This document shows, in pieces, positions 54,830 to 64,000 of a DNA stretch of 64,000 bases. The notes beneath the pieces were generated by a model. It made no database searches, was not told where the DNA came from, and saw only the letters and a program-made list of their open reading frames with translations. Origin of the DNA: Sodiomyces alkalinus F11. Taxonomy: Eukaryota > Ascomycota > Sordariomycetes > Glomerellales > Plectosphaerellaceae. The DNA is taken from positions 4,024,483 through 4,088,482 of the forward strand of contig NW_021167081.1 in assembly GCF_003711515.1 (NCBI RefSeq), given 5' to 3'. Within the stretch, counting starts at the first letter, position 1; each line of letters begins with the position of its first letter. The position numbers and the translations under genes are program-made.

Positions 54830-57800
54830 GCCGATGGAAGGGCGATTTCCCTTATTAATTACTTTAATCTAACTTAGTTGGGACCTCTATACTACGTAGA
54901 TATATAAATGCGCTGTGTTTTTACGGGGGTAGTACCGTTATAGGGCTATCGCTGACTATATCGTTAGTAGCGATCTAATTAATTAACATAGGCCCTTTTC
55001 AAACGGTTTATCGGATCTAAAGGACGTGGATATCGAGATACTTTAATTTCGAGGTAACTTAAGGCCTAGGAGATTCTAGTAGTTACTTAGTTTATTAATT
55101 ATCGTAGTATACTTTTGGTGGTTCCTCCTTAAAGGTTAATATTAGGCCCTTTATTAAACGTTTCATTATAATATACTGCCTAATAATAGCAGAAAGTTCT
55201 ATAAGCTCGGCTTTAGTATTAGAGGTCACGACGCTTATTTACTTATTTGTCTTTTAGTCTATAGGACCCCCGAATAATAATATAGTATAGCCTTAGGAGT
55301 TATACCGAGTCTTATAGTTATTAGCAAAGGCGGCGTTAAAAGCATAAACGCGTATAGGATATTAGTTATCTTTACGTGGTGCGAAGTAAAGGTATAGTGT
55401 TTTCGTCGAGCCGAGATACTTTAAGCACCTATCTACGGTATCGTGATACTATTTTAACAGGTTAGTGCTAAAATCGGTAAGCCTTAAAGCGGCTTTAGAG
55501 ATATTAGGCCGGGTCTAATAAGCAGCGTAATTAATAGAACCGACCTTCCGAAGATATAGATAGATTAACTCTTCGGGGGCTTATTAGTCGGTAGTAGATA
55601 GTTCTAAAACATTAGGATAAGGAAGAAGGCTTTTAACCCTATAACCTCTATAATCCACCTATAACGTCTTTATCTTATCTATAATATAGTTCTTAAAAGA
55701 AACCTAAAGCCTATGGTAGTAGCGATCTCGAATACCTCTAATCCCTAAGAACCACTTAATTAGGCCTAGATCTTTAATCTGGAATTGCTACTATATCCGT
55801 TATATAAGCTTATTAGTAGCAGATTAATATTCCTTCCTATAAATTAAAATAATATCTTTTACATAGAAGAACGCGATTAGTTCCGTATTTTTAAAGACGT
55901 AATCGTCTTTAGTTAATTACTTTAGGCCGTACTTACCTATAATAGAAGAGAGCTATTCGTGATATAGCTTTAAGGAACGGCGGAGGCTATATAACGCTCG
56001 CCATAGCCTTTAAATACCTTTATAATACTTAGGGATATATATAGATTACTTTAAAACGTCCTCGAGCTAATTATAGACTTTAAGGCCCGTAGCCGACTAG
56101 AGTAACTACTAATCAGGGGCGTCCTTAATATAGATTTCCTTATTAAGTAGGGTATTAGTGAATATATTAAGGGGTTAAGTTAGTAAGTCTCGAGGTCGAA
56201 ATAGGCTATAATACCTATTAGCGACCTAAAGATCCTTCTAGTAAGAGTAGACGCGTAGGTATTAAGGTAGTTATTAGATTATTAATTCCCTTAAATGTAA
56301 AGACGGGCCTTAAATGTATTAATGTAGTCTATAAGATCGATCTTATACTTAAAACTCCATTTAAGGTTTAGTAGCCTTAGAATTAATTTAGATAGTCCTG
56401 AGCCATGCCCCTGCCAGTAGGACTATTCCCACCGTTTAAAGGTGCCTATTAACCTAAGCGTGCCGACCTCCTATAAGGCGGCCTTGATCCATTCTAATTT
56501 ATAGGGACTCTTTAGTATTTATAACTAGTTTAGAGGTTCCTCGGATATATGGCGGCGTAGTAACGGCTTCTTCGGCATCCTAATCTAATTATAGAAGGTA
56601 TAAAAGAAAGGAGGGGTATAATAGTCGGTTAGACGCCCACTACGCGTAGGCCTGTCGGTAGCGGCCGTTAATATAGCAGGAGGGCGGCTTCTTCTGCTTA
56701 TAGAAGCAGGTTAGTTAGTGGTAGTAGTGGAAGAAGAGGTTTAAGAAGACTTAGCCGTAGCAGGAGCCGTCAATACCGGATTAACGGTAGTGGCGGTGGT
56801 TGGTTCCTCGTTAAGAACTGATTGTTTAGCGGATAATAATCCTATCGCGACGGTATCGCCGGTTATAGTAGTATCGTCGGCAGATTGATCTTCGGCGTTG
56901 TTAGGGCGTTTAAAAATAGGCGGCAGATCTATAGTTCCGGTTAGTGGTGTAAGAGGGCCGTTTATAGTTATTACAGGAGTAATAATAAGTGTAATTATAG
57001 AAACCGTTAAAATAGGTGCCGTCGGAGGCGTGGAATGTATTATAGGGCTTATTTGCCCTGTTCTACTTGCCTCTTAATTAGGTGCCTCCTGCTATTCCTG
57101 CTATTATTATTCTTCTGCAGAGTCTGTAGTGGTTATTAAATCTATACCTCTATCCAGCCCCCTAGGAGTACCGGTAGTAGTAGTAGTAGCCTCCACTATA
57201 GCCTCCCTTGTAGTATTCTGCTCTAGTAGTGGTTAAAGTAGAAGATCGGCAAAGTTAGTAGTAATAGCGGGAGGATTATAGAGTTAATAATCCACCGATA
57301 GATTTAATTACTTAAAGACCTCTTCGGTAACCGGCGGCTCTATATCGCGATCTTTATATAAGAGTTTTGCGTTAAAGGTGACGTCTCTTATATATAGGAT
57401 CCTCCCTAATTTTAGTATCTAAATCCAGTATGTATTAGTACTCTTATAGCTAATTAAATACCCGCTATATACTTCTTTAGCTAACTTAGCGTTACGGTTA
57501 TAACCTTATTAGTATTTAGCGGTTAGCGGATAGGCTCTATACCTATACCTCTTTAGGTGGCTAAAAATAGGGATAACCTCTTAATTACAATTCCTCTCTT
57601 ATCGGCCTATTTATCGAAGCCTTTCTAAAGGGATCGTTCTGTATCCAGGCGGATTACTATAATTATATAGTAGTACTTCTTCTACAGGAAAAACTTAAAA
57701 TTCACTAATATAGGCAAGGCTAACTTATAGTTACACAGGAACCTTATAATAACTTAACGAGTATGGAGATCGTATAGAAGTATCACGATCTTTATTCTAT

Positions 57801-58990
57801 TATAGGCCTTATTAAGGCTAAAGAGGTTAACCTCCACCCTATACCACGGTATCGTCGATTAGTGGTTAGGCGACGGTCTAGAAATAACCTTCTTCGCCTT
57901 ACTAAGAGCATAGACCTTATAATCCACTATAAGAGGGCCTTTTTAACGTCCTTTAATCACGCCTCCAGTAAGGACATCTTCTATCTTTTCGAGGGAAGCA
58001 GCGCCGGTATACCCTAGCCTTTTATACTATAAATAAGCGTTAGCCACGCTTATTGTAGGCGTTATAGAGCTATTAAAGAAGCTGCTTAGTAGGTGTTTTT
58101 AACGATCCGTTAGAATAAGAGCGTGTTAATCGTTAACGTTATTTAGAAGTAAGGCTAATAAGCTCTCTCCAGAGGCCATCTTTAGCACTTCGAGGCCGGA
58201 ATCAAAAACGACACCCTATTCCTTTAATCTTCTAGTTACGATTAAGGTTATTAGGTAGTCTTATATAAAAGTAACGCGATTTAGCACTAAAACGAAGGGA
58301 TTACTATATTCGTCGTCCACTTCCAATTATATCCTGCTATAACTCTTAACTGGCTTAGTCTCTCTACTACTCGTTTAATAATAACGGTTTTTAATAGCAG
58401 GTTTAAAGTCCTATCGTAGGTATCGCTAGTTAGTAATATACCTCGAGGTGCTAGAGTCGATTACTCTTTAATTAAAGAGGTTAGTACTAACGTTACTGTT
58501 TAGTTATAGAAAGCAATATATTGTATAGGATTTCTTATCGGAATCCTTATCCTGGTTACCTATGAAATTAGATACCTACTTTAACGATTCCTTCGGCTAT
58601 AACTTCTAAGAGTCGTTTTTAGCACTCGTTTTAAGGCTTTTAGCGTCCTTTTCGATATTCTCCCGGAATCTCTTTTAACCTTCGTTATCCTAGGTTGTAA
58701 TAATCCGGTCGACGCATTCTAAGATCTCTTTTAAAGGTATATATTCCTGTTTCCTACGTGCCTCGTTAACGTTTAGGCATTTCTATAAGGGCTTATAATT
58801 ATACTTACTCCTCTTTTTATTTCGGCAGATGCAAAGCCACTATTTCTTTTACTATAGAGGAGAAGACTATTAGTTATCTTATTATCCCGGTTATGCCCGC
58901 TAATACTTACTTTCTTTATCCTTACCTAGGAAGGTTAGCGTATAAAAGAATAATACGGTAGGCTTTTTATCAAGTTAGTATAGGTAGCGG
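54830..58990 (-). pseudogene. Element D gag-pol remnant
   Basis: Minus-strand relic co-linear with element C. RNase H is at about 54,900-55,350. The reverse transcriptase at about 55,830-56,270 has a FFYVKDIILIYRKEY box at about 55,832-55,876, where YVDD has changed. The Thr/Pro-rich linker is at about 56,650-57,230, the integrase at about 57,640-58,100, and the protease and gag tail at about 58,400-58,990. RIP stops are frequent. It is inactive. Confidence 0.82.
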
Positions 58991-59014
58991 CGTTAAAGCC
59001 ACGTCGTATACTCC

Positions 59015-59850
59015 TATCACGGATATACTAAGAAAGGGAGGATATGATATAATCAGCTTATCGGGTTAATAACGGCAGATATATCACGGACTAACCGGTT
59101 ATTAATATAGCACTATCTTAATAGTATAGCTAAGGGATAGTATCCACGAGACTTATATTCACGACTTAGAAGGGCTTATCTAGTAGTAGCAGGTATACCT
59201 GGAATTAATAGGTTATCGCTATAGTATCGTTATTATATAGCTAAGGAATAGTACCTACGAGACTTATATCCACGACCTAGAAGGGCCTATCTAGTAGTAG
59301 ATATACCTAGAATTAATAAGTTATCGCTATAGTATCGCTATTATATAGCTAAGGGATAGTATCCACAAGCCTTATATCTACGACCTAGAAGGTACTATCT
59401 AGTAGCAGATATATCTAGAATTAATAGGTTATCACTATAATATCGCTATTATATAACTAAGGGATAGTATCTACGAGACTTATATCTACGACCTAGAAGG
59501 GACTATCTAGTAGCAGATATATCTAGAATTAATAGGTTATCGCTATAATATCGCTATTATATAACTAAGGAATAGTAACTATAAGGGACATCGCTACGAC
59601 CTAGAAAGGCCGAGGCTATATCTAAAATTCTAGACATTAGACTATCGGAGGTTAGGTATAAAACCACTAGGAGTTAATAGAAGGTTAAAAATTAAGATAT
59701 TAGGTATAATAGACTTATATTAAGGGAGTTAGGCAGGGATAGATAGGAAGATTCTAGTTAGACCCCGGATAGCTATAAAAGGATGTCAAGGAATAGGGTA
59801 TAATACCAGGGAAAAGATACAGTGTAACGGAGAATACTATTTCCACTTAA
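59015..59850 (+). repeat. Gypsy-type LTR with minisatellite, inserted in element D
   Basis: Begins TATCACGGATATAC (RIP form of TGTCACGG) exactly where similarity of element D to C ends. It follows the reverse complement of 46,800-47,442 through the tandem repeats to a TATA-type word near 59,770. The 3' boundary near 59,850 is uncertain. It may be a solo LTR or the 5' LTR of an element whose body follows on the right. Confidence 0.65.
59130..59610 (+). repeat. 108-111 bp tandem repeat in the gypsy LTR
   Basis: Units start with CTAAGGGATAG or a variant at 59,130, 59,241, 59,349, 59,457 and 59,565. Spacing is 111 bp once and then 108 bp three times, the change coming from loss of one 3-bp unit in a TAGTAG run. 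Four full units and a partial one are present, against about two and a half in the copy at 47 kb. Confidence 0.88.
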
Positions 59851-61260
59851 TGGTTATATATTATAAAGACTTTAACTTAAGGGGGAAAAGGAAGACTTTT
59901 CCCCCTTTACTCTAACGTGGTAATTTAATCTCGCCGAGTGCTCGGCGATCCGAGCGTATCTCCGATCCTATATAGTACTAATCCATAATACTACTTAGTT
60001 TCTTATACTACCCCCTCTCTAACAGGGCTAGTCCCTTAAGCCCGTTCTATCCCCCCCTACCGGGCAGAACGTGTATATAACTCTAGCCTTATACGAACTC
60101 CGCTATCCAGTTAGCGCTTATAATTAGTCGGTACTAGTAAGGCTATATACCTCCTTCCTAATATCACGACTTTTTCTGATTATATAGCCAGGTAATCGGT
60201 AAACCGTCGGCGGTAATTATATCACCGACTCGCTTATTAATTAGTATTCCTTTTCTAGTATCCCGCGTAATAGCTAGCGATTACTCGCCGTGTTTTATAA
60301 TATCACGTTTATTACTATGCCTTCCTCCATTATCGTAGTATATAGTATAACTAAATTAATACTTACCGTTCTTTATACTTACTCCCTCTTTAGCCGGATT
60401 CGTAACTAAGGCGACCATTCGCCGCGTAGATAAATCTTCCTTATTCCCTTTTATAGTTATTTTCTTTTCTTTCTCCTCCTCACGTAATCTTCGTTTTCTA
60501 TATTACGTTTTAATTTATTACGCGTTTATATTTTTATCTATATTATAGCCGAATAGTCACCGCCCTTTCTATCTTATTTTCTAACATCGACTAGCCACTA
60601 ATATATCTTTTCTACTCGGCGTTACTCGAGAACTACGCCGTATACCTTATAATACTAGTAAGGGGTAGCTAGGGAGCTTCTCTAATAATCCGTCTTATAG
60701 TCGTTATATAGCCTCCTTAGCCACCGATATTTATATAGATTATATTAGCTACTCTACTACAAACGTATTATAACCGCGCAGATCGGTTATTAGGGTCAGG
60801 ATAACTAATCAGGTCGGCCGCTCGTTTTCTAACTAATCAGGTTAGTCGGACCCTTTTGGGTCCGAACCGGTCAATCGGGTTAAAGGGATACACGTGACCG
60901 ATCCGGATTATAAGGACCGTTGTATCCGATCTTCCTATGTCTAGATTTTAATCCATCATCCATCATAATCCACATCATCTAAATAATCCAGTTATATACT
61001 ATCACGGCCCTGTATAGTTATCATATAGTGCTCGGAGGCGGATTTCTTCGGTATTCTAGAAGCTATTAATCTAATTAGGGTAACTAGGGTGCTTAAAAGC
61101 AGTTCCTGCCTACTTAAACAGACTATTCGTTAATAGTAGTTACTATTAATATACGCGTTAGACCATCGTAATACCCGTTATCTAAGGGCTATACGGATTA
61201 AATAGATCGTTCTTCTAACCTTCTTCTAACCTTCTTTAAGACCTTAAACCGATATTATCA
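59851..61260. other. RIP-affected sequence without a recognised gene
   Basis: No readable domain on either strand. A palindromic CGCCGAGTGCTCGGCG lies at about 59,932-59,947. An AACTAATCAGGT word occurs twice near 60,800 and 60,830. A CCATCATCCATCATAATCC stretch is at about 60,952. It may include the leader of the relic that starts at 61,270. Confidence 0.4.
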
Positions 61261-61269
61261 CCCGTTGTT

Positions 61270-63250
61270 ATGTCGCCGGGATATTCTTCTTCTCAATCTA
61301 ATACTACTTTAACCACGATACGATATAGATTCGACCGACTAAAGACTCGGCTAGGGCATTATATACCTAAAAACCACTAGGACTACGGATTCGACCCGGG
61401 TATAGAAAAGCCGCCTTAGTCAAGGTATCGCGAGCCTAAATAATACGCCGATAATATACGATATAGATTCGGCTAGGGGAATATAGAACCGCCTCGGTTA
61501 GGGCGTAGCGTGCCTAAAAACCGCGATACCGTCTTTACTACTATTTTTATTCTTTAGATTTTATAGCTTTATCTTCTACCTCGGGCTAGGGCTCTACGTC
61601 TTCGCCCTCTCCTTTACCCTCTCCCTCTCCTTTATCCTCCCCTCTCTCGCCCTTAGACTTTAGTCTCCTCCAGACTCTCTTCGTTAATAGCTTTAGTAAT
61701 AGCTTCGTTAATAGCTTTTGCTTTAGCTCGAAAAGAATAATTCTACGCGTATAGACTACCCTAGTCAGGGTAACGAACCAGTTCCTATTCCTCCCTCTTC
61801 TTCTTTTCCCTCTTTTACTCCCCCTTCTTCTCCGCCGCCCTCTTTTACCTCTTCCCCTTCCACGTCTCTACCTATATTACCTTTAGATTAGATAATCAGG
61901 GTAATATGGGTACCGATAAAATCCCCTCGCGCGTTACTCCTCCGCCCCCGTCTACTTATACGATAGCCGATCTAACTCCTCCACTAACGCCACCACTAGC
62001 TACCGCGAGCCTTGCCCGTTAAGATACTAAAAAGAAGAATAATCCCTCGCGTATGGATTAGTCTAATCAGGGCTATATAGCCGCCATGACCTTCGTAAAG
62101 AAGAAGTAACGTTAGGGCACTAAAAAGAATAGTCCCTCGCGCGTTATTCCTCTTCCTCGCCTTACTTTTACTCCTATCGCGACTATAGCCTTAACTCTTC
62201 CTATTCCGGCTTCTATTCCGACTCCTATTCCTATAGCAGACGCTACCTCGGTAGTTCTCACCAAAGTCCTAAGGACCCTAAAAGAAAGCCAGCCACTGCC
62301 TACCCTAATTACCGTCGTCGTGAAGGAAAACCAGCCTCTAAAGCCGTTCTCCCGACACGCCCCCCGATTTAATAGCATATACGTCTACCGGTTCCTTAAG
62401 AAGTACGTCGACTACGCCATAATACACCGCTTTGAGGAAAAGAAGCTTCGATACCTGCCTCTATTTTCGGATAGCAGTATACGCCCTATCATAGAATAGC
62501 TCGTGGATTCTACCGGTTTCTAGGAAGACCTCGTGGTAAGACTAAAGTCGGAATATCGTCACCTGGATCCTAAGTACGAATAAGACGTCTTTACTACCCA
62601 GGTTTAAGCTCTTCGGGTTCCGAATTCGTTGAAGACAGGTCCGCAGGTTTAGGAACTACTCCAGAAGATCACGATCTAGAAGACTAGGACCCAGAGGGTA
62701 GATAGATTCTTTCCCTATAAGGCTAAACTATATAGGCTTCTGTATAATATCCTTAATACGAAGATTCTATTCTATATAACGGAACAGATAAGTATACGGC
62801 CAAGGGATCTAAGGAAGCAGCAAGACTATAAGGTCCTGGCTAGACGTCTTCGGGAATAGTACAAGGATATCTAGGTAGCAGGCTACCGCGAAGGCGTAGA
62901 ACTAAAACGCCCTAGTCAGGGTAATAAAGGGAGCCATTCGCTATAAAAACCAACACCGCGAGAGGAACTACAACGCCCTAATCAGAGCAATAAGGGGAGC
63001 CGTTAACGTCGTTCGTCCCTATAAAAGTCACTATAACGCCGCTTATCGCTAAGAGGCACGCCACGAGGAGTACCGCCGCCGTGGGCACGGCCCTAAAGAA
63101 AGCCGAAGAACTAGGAGGAGAGCCGAAGACCCCTCCCTAAGCATAAAGATCTATAGATTCCGCCTTAAAGCGATATATAGGACGTAGAAAAGATTATTAA
63201 TCTACGGCTCTGCCCGAGGGCTATTACTAATATCCTAATAGCGCCGTAAG
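61270..63250 (+). pseudogene. Gag-like coding relic of unknown element
   Basis: A plausible start at 61,270 opens MSPGYSSSQSNTTLTTIRYR, with an internal duplication: the IRYRF block at about 61,320 recurs at about 61,458. A Pro/Ser/Leu-rich low-complexity part follows. A well-formed segment at about 62,310-62,900 reads YVDYAIIHRFEEKKLRYLPL, then HLDPKYEQDVFTTQV, and RDLRKQQDYKVLARRLREQY, mostly helical in appearance. RIP stops and frame changes interrupt it. The position downstream of an LTR and the helical content suggest a retroelement gag, but I do not recognise the family. Confidence 0.5.
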
Positions 63251-64000
63251 GGTATTCCTTGGTTATTTTCCCTTATTTATTTCCCTTATATATATATGTC
63301 CTGACTCCTTCTTATTCCTGCTTTTCCTGCTAACCTATTTTCCCCATCCTCTGCCTTTTCTTTTTTTTTCTATCTCCCTACCTTTCCCTTCACCTAATCA
63401 GGGCAACCTACGTGTTGTCGGAAGCAGAAGTGCTACGTTAAGCTAGTAGCCGCGTTTTTAGTTCCTAATAGGGGCCGTGGTCGTAAGGATTTTAGACTTT
63501 ATACTAGGGCCGCGATTCACGCCCGTGGACTTCGGTACTAAGGCCGTATCTTCACGATCTTTACTCTAATCCGCTTTACGTCGGTCTAATCAGAAAATAG
63601 ACTATCCTAATAAGTATACTCTATTTCTATTTCTGCTATTCTTATTTAGAAGCTATGCCCACGAGGCTATAGCTATATTGTTAATTCCTAACTAGGGCCG
63701 CGATTCTATCTATCTTCTATACAGAAGCTAAGGCCGATTTCCTTTTTTTTCCACCCTCCCCCCCCCTCATACAGTAATCTACTTCATATAGTTAGCCTAA
63801 TCAGAAGAAGCAGTATCTGCCTACCTATTTATTTTTATTATTTTATATTATTATTAAAAGCTATGCCCGCGGGGACCGCGCGCCTAGCTTTAGGGCCGAG
63901 GATAGAGGAGAGAGTACAAGGCACTCTCGACGACACCCCCCCCCCGGCCGATGTTTCCGCCTCTCTTTCTACTTCTATAAGCCTAGTCAGAACGAGTGCT
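63251..64000. other. RIP-affected tail of the window
   Basis: Pyrimidine-rich, without a supported gene. It repeats two words: CTAATCAG or CTAGTCAG (about 63,395, 63,578, 63,795 and 63,984) and AGGGCCGCGATTC (about 63,508 and 63,692). The window ends inside this region. Confidence 0.4.

Larger units (their letters stand above)
54416..59014 (-). mobile_element. Element D, minus-strand relative of copia C, truncated at its 5' side
   Basis: The 3' LTR at 54,416-54,609 is again 194 bp and matches the element C LTR in inverse orientation, flanked by the C-run (54,612-54,617) that is the polypurine tract. Pol and part of gag follow on the minus strand. Similarity to element C stops at about 59,014, equivalent to about 35,810 in C, where a gypsy-type LTR begins. 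The 5' LTR, primer-binding site and first part of gag are not in the window after that point. Confidence 0.88.

Noticed and set aside
47059..59610. Tandem repeats as a possible centromere satellite
   Set aside because: Only a few units at each place, both inside gypsy LTRs with a TATA word. There is no large array.
62112..62378. 88-codon minus-strand frame with Gly/Ile repeats
   Set aside because: Antisense of the Pro/Ser/Tyr-rich linker in the plus-strand relic. Periodicity comes from the repeated CCTATTCC-type words.
1..64000. Biosynthetic cluster, defence system or giant mobile cargo element
   Set aside because: Only two housekeeping genes are intact. All other coding traces belong to transposons or unplaced relics, and no tyrosine recombinase or cargo genes were seen.

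Overview
This window looks like a chromosome segment of a filamentous ascomycete (Pezizomycotina, most likely a Sordariomycete by the look of its two proteins). It is dominated by dead transposable elements that carry the mark of repeat-induced point mutation (RIP): CpA and TpG are scarce, TpA is abundant, CpG is kept, and former CAG, CAA and TGG codons now read as TAG or TAA. Two short islands escape this pattern and hold the only genes I believe are functional.

Gene islands. Island 1 (about 10.3-14.06 kb) carries a four-exon minus-strand gene for UTP-glucose-1-phosphate uridylyltransferase, with one non-canonical GC-AG intron. Island 2 (about 50.6-53.4 kb) carries a single-exon minus-strand ING-family PHD-finger protein, a chromatin reader of the Yng2/Png1 type. 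Both are housekeeping genes. I see no operon-like or cluster logic linking them, and no complete new defence, metabolite or selfish system in the window.

Transposon layout. 0.36-2.86 kb: two inverted Ty1/copia remnants. 3.34-9.58 kb: a full-length Tad1-like LINE flanked by a direct repeat of about 24 bp. 14.29-28.70 kb: a MULE DNA transposon with an 8-bp target duplication, split near its left end by copia element A (14.31-26.31 kb, minus strand), which is itself split by a second LINE (about 16.32-21.74 kb). 29.07-41.60 kb: copia element B, the same family as A but on the plus strand, split by nested copia element C (34.71-40.69 kb, 194-bp LTRs, 5-bp target duplication). 41.60-43.30 kb: an unclassified insert, a second MULE end, a small inverted repeat and a 5'-truncated LINE. 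45.25-46.56 kb: a coding relic I do not recognise. About 46.8-50.5 kb: a 5'-truncated Ty3/gypsy element on the minus strand. 53.41-54.21 kb: a short element with long inverted ends. 54.42-59.01 kb: a minus-strand relative of element C, cut by a gypsy-type LTR that contains a 108-111 bp minisatellite. 61.27-63.25 kb: another gag-like coding relic.

The order of insertion can be read in places. The MULE is older than copia A, and copia A is older than the LINE inside it. Copia B is older than nested element C, and copia A still shows the uninterrupted target site of C. A run of 10 Ns inside an AAT microsatellite at 33,711-33,720 marks an assembly gap.
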